Shown here: piece after piece, positions 50,360 through 64,000 of the stretch
How positions within the stretch are numbered: position 1 is the stretch's first letter
Layout: each line of letters opens with the position of its first letter
Assembly: GCF_048564905.1 (NCBI RefSeq)
Contig: NW_027328740.1
Coordinates: 31,981,019 to 32,045,018 of the forward strand
Source: Vicugna pacos
Lineage: Eukaryota > Chordata > Mammalia > Artiodactyla > Camelidae
Direction of reading: 5' to 3'
Length of the DNA: 64,000 nucleotides
Made by a program: the position numbers and the translations under genes
The notes under the pieces: model-generated
The model's database searches: none
The model's input: the letters and a program-made list of their open reading frames with translations, nothing else
What the model was told of the DNA's origin: nothing

Positions 50360-51617
50360 AGGCAGTGGTCTGTGTCCTCCTGTAGACTGGGTACATTAAA
50401 TGTGAAGTCTTTCTGTATTCATCTTGTTTTGGATGCTCATCTTCCTGTTTTCAGAGGCCCTCCATTGGAGCCCTCAACTGTGTTGCTCACAGTGCCTCTC
50501 AGCAAGCAGATCGCTCCAACACCCAACACTGCATCTGGAGCAGCTCTCTTTACTCTGGGCTGGCTTGTCACTGCCCTGCCTGATGCTGCAGTCCGCTGTT
50601 GCAGGCTGACCAGGCAAGAGTGGGCATCACACCCTCTCCCAGCACCATGGTCAGGGGCTGCATTCTAGCAGAAAAGTTGGGGGGCCACACGGACCCTCAG
50701 GGTGCCAGTTACTCCATAGATCTGTGCCACTATAAGGTCTGCCTCGGGTTTGCATGCCAGAAGTGGGCTCAGGGAAGACTGAGGAACAGCATTGTCCCTG
50801 GTCTGGTCCAAAATCCAGCTCCTTGTTTGTCTTGGTGAAGCAAGTTCTCTGAGGAACCAGGACAGAATGATCCTATCTGTCTCAGCCTGTAGAGAAGATT
50901 GCGTCTGTCCCTTAAGGCTGCTAGGTCCTTAGACATGGATGCCGATATTGCCCCTGCTGCTGCCTGGGTGCAAAACACCAGAGTGTATGGTGTCTGTGTC
51001 TGAGCCCCAGCTCTCTTCACCTAGAAACTTTTGTGTATTTTCAGACATGGTTATGCACCCTTCCACCCACAGGGCACATCTGCCCTGTTGTTTTATGGAG
51101 GGCCCAGGTTGTTCTGCCCTGTACACCCACAGCAATGGCACAAGACCCCTCCATTCCCCCAGACTGCCTCAGTGCAGCCATCCCCATCTTCCACCCAGCT
51201 CATGCAGCATGGCCCTGCCCCCAGCGTCCGGGCTGCACCTTGGGCTGGGTGTCTGTGCCTGTTTAACTTAGTTCTGTCAGTCAACTTATACTCTGTACAG
51301 ATCCAAGCCTTGGAGGCTCCCCCTCCGTCCAGCCGAACCCTCAGTTGTAGAGTGGAGACCCAGTGAATGAGCGCCAGTCCATTTTTGCAGCTCCCTCCCT
51401 GTGGGACCTGTCCCACTCTGTTTTGCCTTTTCTTCTTTCTTTCTTCCTTTCATCCTACCAGATTTTAAGCATCTTTACCTATTGAAAAGGACAATGTTCT
51501 GCTAGATTTCTGCAGGTTCTCTGGTTAGCTGAGTGGGTCTGTTGATGTGAGTTTGGTGCATTTGTGGGAAAGGGTTAGTATTGAGCATCCTTCTACTCCA
51601 CAATCTTGGCCTCCACC
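50360..51617 (-). promoter_or_regulatory. L1 5' UTR with internal promoter, unit B
   Basis: GC-rich counterpart of 16030-17276. Overlapping open frames of 60-111 codons on both strands arise from composition; none matches between the two units well enough to suggest coding. Confidence 0.75.
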
Positions 51618-51619
51618 AC

Positions 51620-54600
51620 AAAAGGTCTCACTTTATGGTGGAAGATAAACACATCCTAGAAATAGATGGAAGAGTTATTTCATGGAAATGATAAGAAAAT
51701 GCAGATTGCAATGCTCAACTCACACAAAATACGTTTCAAATTAAGGGCCACAATGAAAGATATATATGAGATTATATAATGAAAAAGAGATCAATGTTAA
51801 AATAGGGTATTACACACATTAAATTATATATGGACCCAACACCATAGATCCTAAGTATATAAAGAAATATTAGTAGACATGAAGGAATTAATTGATTATA
51901 AAAAAATAATAATAGATGAATTTAACACCTCACTATTCTGATAGCCAGATCATCCAGAAAAAATATCTGTAAGGAAATAGATGTTTTAATAATATATTAG
52001 ATCATTTGAACCTAACTGGTTTTTTGGACACTGCATTAGAAAAGCAGAACACATAAACTTTTCAAGTGTGCACAGGATGTTATCTAAGGAAATAACCACA
52101 AATTATGTCATGAAAAGTGCCTCAGAAACTTTAAGCAAAGATAGATTACAGCAAGTATTTTTCCATACACATAAGTATGAAACAATGTACCAACTCTAGA
52201 AAGAAGAACAGGAAAAGAACAAACATGCGATTAAACCACATCCTTTAAAAAAATAAAATAAAACAAGGTCAATGATGAAATCAAAGTGGTAATAAAATCA
52301 TACCTAAAGACAAATTACAATGAAAGCACAGCTTCATAAAATGTATGGGATGCAGCAAAGACAAATCTATGGGGGAAGTTTAGAACGATTAAGGCTTTCT
52401 ACAAGGAACAAGAGAAACCTCACAGAAAGGACCAAGCATACCAACAAAAATAACTAGAAATAAGAACAAACAAAACCTAAAGGCATTAGAATGAGAAATC
52501 TTTAATTAATAGGTTAAAATAAATGATATAAAAATCAAAAAATAAGTTAAAATTCCTAAAATTATGAGCTATATTTTTTCTTAAAAATATTAACAAACTG
52601 TTAAGCATTTAGCCAGTCTTATCAAGAAATACACAGGGTGGACCCAAACAAAATAAGAAATGAAACAGTAGAAATAACATCTGATATTACAGAAATAAAA
52701 AAAGTATATGAAATCACTATGAGCAGTAGTGTGACAACCAATTGGATGCCCTAAGATTAATGGACATATTTCTAGATATGTACAGCTAACAAACACTGAA
52801 TAAAGAGAAAACTTGAAAAGAGCAATCAGTATAAGTTAAATGAAATGTATAATTTTGAAAACACCCCTTGAACAAAATGCCTGGATGCCTTCACTAAAAC
52901 CTCTTTCCTCCCCAGTATTTCAAAAAATGAAGTAGGAAGGAAAATTCCCAAAGTTATTCTATGAAGCCAACATTATCTTGATAACAAAATCAAAGACACT
53001 ACCAAAAAATAAGTGAAAATGAAAAGCCAATATCCTTGATGAATATACATTCAAAAATCTTCAAAAGAATAATTACAAATTAATCCAGCAATATATAGAA
53101 AGGATTATGCATGATGATGAGTTGGATTCCTTCCAGAGTCACAAGGATGGTTCAACATACACAAGTCAATCAGCATGAAACATATCTAATAAAGGAAGGA
53201 CAAATCTCACAGGACCATGTCAATACACACAGAAAAAGCATTTGACAAAATTCAACATACATTCATGACCAGAACTCTCATGAAAGTGAGTATAATGGGA
53301 ACATCTCTCAGCATAATATAGGAAATTTATAACAATTTATAATAATCAGGGGGAAAAGTGAAAGCATTCTGGGTAAATTCGGAAACAACAAAAAGACTCC
53401 TACTCTCACCACTTCTGTTCCATAGTAATACAAGAAAGGAAAAGGAAAAGAAAAAGAAGAAAAAGAAACACAAAATGGAAAGAAAGAAGCAAAATTGTCA
53501 CCAGTATTGATGGCATAACAATCTACACAGAGAGTCCGAATGGCTCCAAACTGACTGTTATGAATAATAAATAATTTAAGCAAGAGAGCAGGGTACAAGA
53601 TTAATGTAAAATGTCTCCTGCATTTCTGCACATTAATCATGAGATACCCCAAAATGAACGTTGAAAACAATACTATATAAAATCCCATTCCCTAGAATAT
53701 CTTGGAATCAATGTAACCACACATGTGAAAGATCTACACACTGAAAATTATAAAACATTGACAAAGTATTTAAAAATGATTGAAAGAAATGGAAAGATGT
53801 CTTGTGTAATGGATTGAAAGAGTTCATATTGTTAACATGGCTGTACTACACAAAGAAACCTACAAATTTAGTGCAATTAATGTTACAAAGCTGTAGAATT
53901 TTCCAAAGAAGCAGATAAAAATAACTATAAGTTTTAAATGAAACCATTAAAAATTGCCAAAATGATCTTGAGAAAAAACAAGAAATCTGGAGATATAACC
54001 CTCCCAGATACATTACTATATTAAAAAACTACAGTAATAAAAGCAGCATGGCATTGGCACAGAGATATAATCAATAAAAACAGAGAGCCTAGAAACAATT
54101 CCACACACCTATGAGCAATGAATCTATGATAAAAGAGGCAAAGGTACACAATGGAGAAAATACAGTCTCGTCAATGGGAGGTGTTGGGAAAGCTGGACAT
54201 CTACATGTAAAACAATGAAATGAGAGCATTCCCTGACAACATATACAAAAATAAACTACAAGTGTATTAAGGACCTAAATGTAAGACCTAATAAGTATAA
54301 AACTGCTAGAAAGGAATATGGGAGATACCGTATTGGATACATATCATAGGAATATTTTCTTATAACAGTCTCCTAAGGCAAAACATATAAAAGCAAAAAT
54401 AGGCAAGTGAGATCTAAACAAACTTGAAAATTTCTGCACAGCTAAGGACACAATCAATGAAGTGAAAACACTGCCTGTGTAATTGGAGAATATATTGGCA
54501 AATAATGCAAGTGACCAGGGTTTAATAGATGTAGGTTAATAGATGTAACATGGATTTAGGTTACAAAACTCAATGTGAAAAGTAAAAACCCAATCAAAAA

Positions 54601-55685
54601 CAAGAGCAGAGTAACTGAGTTAATATTTTTCCAAAGAAAACTTACAGATGAGTAACGGGCAGGTGATAAAAATGCTCAACATTACTAATTATTAGGTAAT
54701 TGCAAATCAAAACCACAATGAGGTATCACTTCACACTGTTCAAGTGGCTATTATAAAAAAGTCTACAAATGAAAAGTGTTGGAGATGATGTGGAGGTAAG
54801 AAATCTCTTGTATACACATGGTAGGAATATAAATTGGTAGAGCTTCTATGGAAAAGAGTATTCATATATCTTTAAAAACTAAAACAGAACTACCATATGA
54901 AACAGTAAGACCTCTCCTAGGAAAAATCTGGGGAAAAAACCCTAAACTGAAAAAAAACTGTTCACAACAGCACTGTTTTTAACATGCAAGACTTTGAAGC
55001 AATCCAAGAGTCCACAGTAGAGTATGGAATTAAGAAGATATGATGATTCTATAAATATGCAATGGAATATTAGTCAGCCACGAAAAAGTATAACACATTG
55101 CTATTTCAGCATCCTGAATGGACCTAGTAAATGTTGTGCTTAGTGAAGAAACTTAGACAAAGACAAAAGTATATCATATTTTTTATATGTGGAATCTAAA
55201 GAATAACAAGTATCTATGTACTTCTATTGCTAGAATATCTATAGCTATCTATTGATAAATGAAAGATAAATAGAAGGATAGATACATAGATACATGGTAG
55301 ATAAAAAGATAGATAGATCAATAGATAGACAGATTGTTTTATTGATAGAGACATGGAAGAGAGATAGAGAGTTTAGATACACAAGACTGAAACATACTGA
55401 AAGATATGGGAAAAAATTTATGTTTACCAAAGTGGAAGGGAAGGACAATTTTATGGTACAATATTGAGAGATATAATGTAGTATAAATAAAGGAAATAAG
55501 CAACACGTATAATCTGTATAGATCAAGGAATTATACACAATAACTTATAATAATTGAATGTTAAAAGTACTGTAATAGTTTATAATGCAATATACTCCAC
55601 AGAGTGGTTGGAATCCCTATGCTGTACATCTGAAACTACAAAATACAGTATATCTACTGTGCTTCAATTAAAAATAAAACATCTC
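51620..55685 (+). repeat. LINE-1, 5'-truncated, plus strand, unit B
   Basis: Counterpart of 17280-21390, ending at the AATTAAAAATAAAAC tail near 55665. The GATA tract in its 3' UTR is short and interrupted. Confidence 0.88.
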
Positions 55686-55689
55686 ATGT

Positions 55690-57680
55690 AAAATTTAGTC
55701 CTTGTTCCGCTGATAGCAGCTTCCTTTAATATTGATTTACTTTTTACCTTTTATGATTACTGTCTCAAATTATTTCTTTTACTCTTGTGAACATGATACC
55801 AGTTTGATGTATATATATTTATTGCCCCTGATTTTCTATTTTTCTATCTTTAATCCATAGAGTATAGTAGCATTTAAGAACATACCCAAAGAAACAGTTG
55901 CAAATTTCTCGTGGTGTTTGCTTAGCATTTTCTTCAATGTTTCCATATTTTTGCCATTTTATATTTCTTAGAAGACCTCTTTTCTGCACCCCGTGTAAGG
56001 TGTCTCAGTTTTGTTTTTTTCATCTCATTCATGTTTTGTTTGTCTGGTAATGCCTTTATTTTCACTTTATATCTAAGTGATAACTGTGCAAGGTAGAGTA
56101 TTCTTAGGTGAGAGACTTCATATTTCAGTAGTTTGAAAATGCCATTTAATTTACCCTTGGCCAAAGTTTTCTGCTGAGAAATCTGCTGAAAGTCTAATGG
56201 GGGATCATTTGTAGATTATCATAATATTTTTTGACTGTCTTTAAAATTTTACTCTGTCATTGACTAGCCAATTTGCATATGACTTATCTTGAAGAAGGTC
56301 TCTTTGCCTTAAAGTTATTGGTGTTTTGTTGGCTCACGGATTGTATATCTGTTCCTTACACAGGTTCGGGAAGTTATCAACAATTACTTCTTTAGATAAA
56401 CCATCAGCTACCTTCTAACTTTCTCCTCCCTCCAGGATTTCACTCTAAAGTGCACTTCCTGAAGAAGTCTGATGGCTATTGTAGAATTTCCTCACTTTTT
56501 AATATCTTGTATCTCTGCGCTCCTCTATCATTTCTAGTTTTGTATTGGAGAGTTTGCTAAACTCTCTTCCACAAAGGCAGACTGTTTCCAATGCTTTCTG
56601 TTGCATTCTTCATCTCAGATATTAAGTTCATCTGGTCCTCCAATAACATTTGGTTATTTTTTAGTTTCAATCTCTTTGGTAATGTATTCCTTATCAGCAT
56701 TTAATTTATTCCTAAGCTCACTAAACTGCTATCTGAGTTTTGTTTTTGTATTGAGTTTCTGTATGACATCTGTTTGAATTCTCTATTAATTATATGGCAA
56801 TATACCATGACTTTAAGTTTGTTTGCTGCAGGGTTGACATTGTGTGTGTGTGTGCGTGTGCTTATTCATGTGTGTCTGTGTCTTTTTTGGTGTCTGTGTC
56901 TGTGTATCTGTGTGTGTGCATGCACTACAATGTTACTGTGATTGGTCATGATCTTGGTAAATTATTGCTCTAATGACACTAAATAACCGTTTTTGAGTTG
57001 GAGCCCTTGTTTTGTTTCCTGGTAGTTTGCAATATTGCACAATTTTCGGTTATACTTACCTGAGCTACCTCATAATATTTCAAAATGGCACATTCCAGTC
57101 ACTACTGTCTGGATAAAAGATGTGTTTCATTGTCACTTTTTAGACTTCTCTGGTAGTTAATGCCACTGTTGTCACTGGTATGGTGAACCCTTCCTTTTAT
57201 CTGATATCCTTTGAGACTCAGTATACACATTGAGGAAACGTGTAAAGACAGGTGGATAGTTGGAATCAGGCAAGTGCCTTTCGCATGTCCAGTGTTGCAA
57301 GGTAACTTGTTTCCACCAATATGAATGGGGAGTTAGGACAGTGTCATGAATGTCTGAGTGTCTGAAGGATGGAATTTCTGTCTCCATTGTGGCTCCCTCC
57401 TAATTACATGTGACCATGAGTGCTAGTGCATTTGGAGGCCGGAGCTGTGTGAAACTGAGACCCTGTTTCTACTGGGATCTCTGAGCCTGTGGGCTCAGAT
57501 ACTCTAGTAATTGGGCCTTGGTTGTAGGCACCAAATCTGCTCTTCCCTCATTTGAGCCTCCACTGTTTTAGCCCACCAAACTTCAGCTTTACACATGCGT
57601 TCTGGAGTTTTGTTTGTGTTCTAGTTATTTTTGTTGAGATATGAATGTTTTACTTACTGTAGATTTAAGGGGAGAGACAA
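55690..57680 (-). repeat. LINE-1 5' region, minus strand, unit B
   Basis: Counterpart of 21391-23390, with GTCTGGTAATGCC near 56043, CTAATGGGGGATCATTTG near 56195 and a TG-rich run at about 56838-56925. Confidence 0.75.
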
Positions 57681-59465
57681 AAATTGTTTAAACTTATGTC
57701 ACTTTTTCACAGAATATACTTTTTCATTTAAAAGCTTAAATTCTAATTAGGACATTATAAGAAAAGTAAAGAAAGTGAACAAATCACCCCCCTTAATGTC
57801 ATAGTACTACAAAATATTTCGATTTTCCTGGGTTATTTCCTTCATTGTTTTCCCCAAATACATGTACATTTTACTAAAATATATGCTTATAATCTCTTTA
57901 AAATCATTTCAGTTATTAAAATATTTTTCTGTGGTGTAAATATAGCCCTGTTGCTTCTCTAAATTATAACTGGTAGCTTGCATATTTCTGTCTCCACCAT
58001 CCTTCTTGTCTGTCCCGAAAGGAAACCACTACTTGGTACACTACACATATATATGTGATTCTGTTCCTGTTTCTTTATGATTATTTCTCTTATATCTTTA
58101 GTTTCCTCATATAAGTGATAACTTGGAGTGTTTTTCTCTGTATGACTTATTTTCATATGTACAACACTTTCTGAGTCCAGTCACATTTTTCCAAATGGAA
58201 GAATTTTATTTTTTAATATGACAGTGACTAAGTATTTATTATGTTATCTATATCTCACATCTACTTCAGTCAATCATCTGTTGATGGGCCGTTGAATTGT
58301 GCATCTATCCTTGGCTATTATAAATGACGATGTTTAGAACAATGGGGGTAATATATCCTTTAAAGTTAATGTTTTCTTGTTTTTACTGATTTATATCAAA
58401 AACTGGAAAAGCTGCAACATATATTGCTTTTATTTCTAGTTTTCTGTGCACTGTTTACACTTTTATAATAGTGGATGCATCAATTTATATTTCCACAAAA
58501 TGTATACCTGGGTTCCCTTTTATTGACATTCTTATTAATGTTAGTCATTTGAAGCCTTTTTTTAATAGCCATTTTGGTTGCTGTGAGACTATATTTCATT
58601 CTGGTTTTGATTTGAGATTTCCTAATGAATAGCAACGTTATGTTTCTTTTTATGTGAATGAAAATCATCCACATGTCTGTTTTTGAAAAATTTCCATGAA
58701 GATCCTTAAACTGTTTTAAAGTTGGGGCCTGTTTTTTAAAATACTTAGTCTAATATGCTACATATATATTATGGATATTAACACCTTGTTGGTCTCATTG
58801 TCTGAATTTTTTTCCTTCTATTCTGTGTGTTGTCATATGTCTTGTAGAAGGTTTCCTTTGCTCTGCAAAAGGTTTTGCACTTCACACTTATACAAGAAGT
58901 AGAGTCCCTGTATTATGAAATAAATCTAATATTTCCTACATAAACTTAAAACTGTTATTGAAAATTTTCTTTTTCTTTTTTTACTTGGGAGACAGATCAC
59001 CATTAAATATTGCTATGATTTATCTCAAAGTCCATTCTCCTCATGTTTTTGGTCAGAAATTGTATAGTTTCAGGTTTTACATGTAGGAAATTAATCCATT
59101 GTTATCTTATTCTGTAGTCTATGGATGGAAGTGCTCATAAATCTTCCTTTTACATGTACTTTCCAGTTTTCCCAGAACTACCTGTTGAGGAGACTGTCTT
59201 TTTTCCATTGTATACTCTTGCCTCCTTCATTGTAGACTAATTGACTATATGTGTGTGGGTTTATTTTTGGACTCTTTATTTTGTTCCATTGATATATATG
59301 TCTCTTTTAGTGATATATATTGATGTTTTGATTACTCTTGATTTGTAGTATGTTATAAATTCAGGGAGGATAATACCCAAAACTTTGTTCATTTTTCAAA
59401 GTTAATTTTAGAAAAATTGGTTCTTTCCTATTTTTGTATATATTTTATTATTTTTCTACTTGTTT
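57681..59465 (-). repeat. LINE-1 3' region, minus strand, unit B
   Basis: Counterpart of 23391-25160, same block order and breakpoints. Confidence 0.8.
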
Positions 59466-62400
59466 TGAGAAGAAACATATAGATTCTGTGAGAATAGAAA
59501 TTTATTAAAAGTAAAAACCTAAGAAAAATTGTAAAATGTGGAGGATAAATTATACAATATTAAAGAACATATGGATTGCTGTAAAAATCAAAGGAAATAT
59601 ATATAAAGAAAAATGACAACAAAAACAAAGTCCATTGGGTATAGCAAAAGCAGTAATAAAAACGATTCTTATAGCAAATAATCCCACTTATACAAATAAG
59701 AAACATCTCTCTCTTATAATCTTACAAAGATATAGCAAAATAGGAAAAAAAATTGTTAGTAGAAGGAATGACAGTTGAAAATTCAGAACATAAATAAAGT
59801 AATGATTAAAAATAGAAACATTCAATCAAACTAAATTATGGCTTTTGAAAGATAAATAGAATTGATAAACTTTAAACAGACTCATTAGTAAAAAAGAGTA
59901 CAGATTAATAAGCTCAGAAATAATTGAGAAACTACAGCTTATAACATAGAAATACAAAATATCATATGAAGATACAACAAATTTTATGTAAATAAAACAT
60001 AAACCCTAGAAGAACTATACAGTTTCTGAGAAAGACATAATCTCCAGGATGGAAAGAGAAATAGAAAATTTGAACAGATTAGCACTAATGAAATTGAATA
60101 TGTCATTAAACAAAATCTCCCAACAAACAAAATTCCAGGCCTAGACAGCTTCACAGGTGAATTCTACCAAACATTTAGAGAAGAGCTATCACCTATACTT
60201 CTCAGAGAATTCCAAAAATTTGGAGAGGAATGAAGGCTTCCTACCCCACCTTTCTGTATCACACTACTACTAAAACTGGAACAAATACCTGATAAAATTA
60301 CAGGTAAAATACTACTGATAAGTATTGATGTAAAAATCATCACTGAAATGTTAGCAAAGCAAAAAATACAATAACAGGATTATATATTATGATTAAGTCC
60401 ATTTTAATCCAGGGATGCAAAAGTGATTCATTACCTGCAAAATAATCAATATGATATACCACACTAACAAATTTAAGAATAAAATTTTATAGACACATCA
60501 ATAGGGTCATAAAATGTTTTGACAATTCATTAACTTTTTAAGATTATATTTTTCCTTAAATTGGGCATGAGGAAACATATCTCAAAACAGTTAAGGTCAT
60601 ATATGACAAGACGTCATCTAACATGACAGTCACTGATTAAAAGCTGAAAGCATCTCCTGTTAGAGCAGTAAGAAGTCAAGAATGCTCACCCTTACCACTT
60701 TTATTCAGTATAGTATTGGTAATTCTAGCCATAGCTATCCAAAATAAAAGGAAATATAATATAGCTAATTAAGAATAGGAGTAAAAGTATCTGTTTGCAG
60801 ATGACATACATTAAACAGAAATCCTATAGAAGGAACCTCAAAACTACTAGGCCTTATCAATGCATTTGGTTAAATTTCAGAATGTGAAATTAACATACAA
60901 AAATTTTGCATTTCTGCACACAAGCAACTAGCTAACAGATAGAGAAAGTGAGGAAACTGTCTCAATTACAGTTGCAATACAAAAAATATTCTAGAAATAT
61001 ATTGAACCAAGGAGGTAAAAGACCTGTACACAGAAAACTATAAAATATTTATAACAGAAATTGAAGATAATGCAAACAGATAAAAGGATATACTGTATTC
61101 ATTGATGAAGAAAAAAATATTGTTTAAATGACAGTACTAACCAAGAAAATACATTAATTAAATCCAGTGCCTATCAAAATACGAAGGGCATTTTCAGAAT
61201 TTATAATAAATAATTTTAAAACTTACATTTAAACACAAAAGAATCAAAGTCACTAAAAATAAAAGAAAAGAAAGAAAACAAACATATTTGACAAAGAACA
61301 GAGAAGATGTATCACTTTCCCTAATTTAAAACTATAATAAAAAGCTACAGTAATAAAAAGGATATGGTAGTGGCACAGAACAAAGAAAATAATGGAACAC
61401 AAAAATGCCTGAAAATGAAATCAGACAGTTATGATAATTTAGCCCATTACTAAAAATGAATATAGAGTGGGGAAAGATAATCAACAGGAATATGAAACCG
61501 GTCAACATCACTAACCATCAGAAAAAGGCAAGTCCAAGGCACAAAAAGATTGTATATCAGTCCTGTCATAATGAATATTACTTAAAAAATTACACATAAA
61601 TATGTTGGTGAGGAGGTAAGAAAAACAACCCTGATGCAGTGCTGGATTGAATGTAAATTTGTGCTGTCACTGTGAAAAACAGTATGCAGTTTTATTTACA
61701 AATTAAAAATGAAATATAATCCAACATTTTCATATCTGGATACTTATTCCAAGAAAATAAAAACAAAAACTAGAAAAGATAAATTCAAACCTATATTCAC
61801 TGCAGCATTATTTACAATAGAGAGGATATAGAAGCAAATTAATTGTTCATCAATAGATAATGGATAAAGAAAGTGTGTGTTTATAGTATATATATCTACC
61901 AATCTATAATTTTTATTTTTATATTTTTTAGACTTATCTATATTTATATATATATATACACACACAGATAAATATACTTTGGGTTATTACCCAGCTATGA
62001 AAAGAATAAGTTCTTCATTTGCAAAAAAAAGGGTAGACCAAGAGGGTAATATGCTAAGTGAAATAATTCAGAAAGAGAATGACAAATGCTGTATGATTTT
62101 ACTCTTATTGGAATTTAAAAGAAATGAACATAACACAACAGAAAAGGAGATATAGATATACAAAGAAACAGGTTGTTCACAAGAAGGAGGAAAAAGGTGT
62201 GAGGAAAAAGAAATATTTGACGAAAATTAAGAGAGAAAATTTTCCAGTTGCAAATTAAATGAGTCAGGGGCAAGAAATGTGCTGTATGGGGAATAGTAAA
62301 TAAATATGAAATATCTTTAAATAGCAACATATCATAACTAGATATATTCTTGTGATCAGTTTGAAATTTACTAAATATAGCAAACAGTATGTTGTGTAAG

Positions 62401-62838
62401 AGGAACTAAAACAGTTTATAAATTAAAGTACACTTTGAAAACTAACATTCTTTTAGAGAAAAAATTAGATTTGTAGTTAACAGAGGCAGGGGTTGGGAAT
62501 GGTGTATTTGATTAATGCACTCAAAAGCCACAAACCACCAGCTGTAAAACAAATGTGTCCTAGGGATGCCCCAAATTAACATGAAAATTACAATTAATAC
62601 TGCTTTATGTTATATATGAATGTTGTTAAGGGAGTAGACCCTATGTTTTCTCATCACAACAAAAAGGCAAATTGTATCTCTTTAATATTGTATCTAAATG
62701 AGATAATGAATTCTCCCTAAAGTTGCTATGATATTTATTTCATGAAACTTGTAAATCAAATCATTATCCTGTGCACCTAAACTTACACAATATTCTACAC
62801 AAATTATATCTCAATAGAATCAGAAGGAAAAATGGAAA
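59466..62838 (+). repeat. LINE-1, 5'-truncated, plus strand, unit B
   Basis: Counterpart of 25161-28589, ending with ATATCTCAATAGAATCAG near 62806-62823. It includes the TA/CA run at about 61886-61970. Confidence 0.85.
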
Positions 62839-62839
62839 G

Positions 62840-64000
62840 TCAATATTGAATTATTCCCATAACATTTCTCATGATTGCTTCTGCAGCAAGTAAACTTGAG
62901 TCATGATATACTTATCCAAGGTAAAGATACTAATAAATAAGTGATTCTAATAAATAATACATAAAGATACTAATAAAATAAGTGTTTACCATGACTTAAA
63001 CTTCCTTCATGTTAGCCTACTGCTCATGTAGGCATCAACATTTCACTTTGTGTATTCATCTGAGATTAGGAAATGGATACAAATTTTAAACTGGCTGCTC
63101 TTTCTCTGAGAAATAAAGTTCACTATCTCTGAACGATGGTCTCATCTCCCCGAAAGCATCTGTAAGAAATGAACATACTAGGTTGCTAAATATCTCAGTA
63201 TGGTAAAATCTCACAACTCCTAAAATTCTTAACTGTTTTACAATGGGAATGCAATACTGACAAAAACATGATTTTGGATAACAATGTGGTGTTTTTTCTC
63301 ATGGTTGCATTATGGGATGTGAGGATAATCGCTGAGATCCACAACAAACATTCTTACTCAAGTGCTGGGCAAAGAAATATAAAGGTTCTGGTTTATTAGG
63401 ACTGAGGACTGCTTTCAAAATGATGACTATGCTAACTCTATTCCAGGTAGTACAAGGAAAAAATGTTTTCGCAATTTCTAGGTGAACGGGAATAAGTCAG
63501 TTGTTCAGTCACTCTAAATTAGTCAACGTGTGTTCAAAGCCAAAATAAGATGTGTCAACAATGAGAATTAGAAGAAAAAAGAAATTAGACATAAGCTTAA
63601 ATTAAAAATGAGACACAGTCCTGTGCTGGGCTCTGGGGACTGGAGAATGTATATGCCTCATTCCAATTCAAGGTTCAGTGGCTTGGCCCTCGCATCAGCT
63701 CGGGATTCAATGAACAGGTAACAATTAGGATACTGGGAAATATAATATACCTCTCCCTGACTGGAAGAAAATCTGGTGGCTCAATGAACCTCTTAATTCA
63801 CAGATATTCTGCCAGATGCAGAAGAATAATTTAATGATGACTCAACTAAGAAAAACGTAGTTACTGCTTAACAATCCATATTCACACACACACAAAGTGG
63901 TAGACAGATTTGTAGTATTTAGTGGGAGGAGTTTTGTGTGCAGAGCTCAGAGAATAGTTTTCAAAGCACCAGCCAACTTTTGTACTTTTGCCAATAGTCT
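62840..64000. other. HSFY 3' flank, unit B copy (cut by window end)
   Basis: This is the counterpart of 28590 to about 29750. The order is collinear and gaps are few. The HSFY gene of this unit would follow about 2.2 kb to the right, outside the window. Confidence 0.8.

Larger units (their letters stand above)
44986..51617 (-). repeat. Nearly full-length LINE-1, minus strand, about 6.6 kb (unit B)
   Basis: Counterpart of 10665-17276. 3' UTR at about 44990-45490, ORF2 about 45500-48900, ORF1 side about 48950-50000, GC-rich 5' UTR about 50360-51617. It keeps longer open ORF2 pieces than the unit A copy but is clearly inactive. Confidence 0.88.
34013..64000 (+). repeat. Tandem amplicon unit B (partial, direct orientation)
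   Basis: This is the second head-to-tail copy of the unit. It is cut off by the window end at the position matching about 29750 of unit A, so its HSFY gene is not included. It keeps an 852-bp stretch (35271 to about 36122) that is absent in A, and lacks about 428 bp of L1 present in A at about 3972-4390. The order and orientation of every other element match unit A. The divergence of roughly 10% is far above that of Y palindrome arms kept identical by gene conversion, so this pair appears to have evolved mostly independently. Confidence 0.93.

Noticed and set aside
50372-51416. Cluster of open frames of 77-111 codons on both strands
   Set aside because: They fall in the GC-rich L1 5' UTR, overlap one another in several frames and are not conserved with the unit A copy.
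1-64000. tRNA, rRNA or other structured RNA genes
   Set aside because: I saw no convincing tRNA-like box A/box B pairs or rRNA text; a dedicated scan was not possible.

Overview
The window looks like placental-mammal DNA from an ampliconic, male-specific region, most likely a Y chromosome. It is AT-rich, dominated by LINE-1, and its only recognisable host gene is a decayed copy of HSFY, the Y-linked heat-shock-factor-like gene. The LINE-1 3' ends and GC-rich 5' UTRs look like those of artiodactyl L1s. I saw no BovB, ruminant tRNA SINE or pig PRE-1, which weakly argues against cattle and pig; the species remains open. There is no sign of bacterial, plasmid or viral coding sequence. Layout: the window is about 1.9 copies of one head-to-tail unit of about 34 kb. 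Unit A is bases 1 to about 34012; unit B starts at about 34013 and runs off the right edge, where base 64000 corresponds to about base 29750 of unit A. The two share the same order of L1 fragments, the same solo LTR and the same single-copy flank, and differ by roughly 10% by eye plus several indels. Each unit reads, left to right: (1) about 0.95 kb of non-L1 sequence; (2) a tangle of L1 pieces in alternating orientation; (3) a 5'-truncated plus-strand L1; (4) an older L1 piece; (5) a solo LTR; (6) two minus-strand L1 pieces; (7) a nearly full-length minus-strand L1 of about 6.6 kb with its GC-rich 5' UTR; (8) plus- and minus-strand L1 pieces; (9) the HSFY locus. Only unit A's HSFY locus (about 28.6 to 34.0 kb) falls fully inside the window. 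The HSFY copy lies on the minus strand (31942-33600). It keeps the ancestral two-exon layout, a 473-bp phase-0 intron, a possible testis-type promoter (CRE-like site plus RFX X-box) and a polyadenylation signal. It is broken by a deletion of about 14 bp inside the DNA-binding domain, six later in-frame stops and a missing GT splice donor. Only the first 130 codons remain open. No gene in the window looks able to make a full protein: the other open frames are L1 ORF2 remnants or chance. By register, further HSFY copies should lie just left of base 1 and just right of base 64000, so the locus is probably a longer array.
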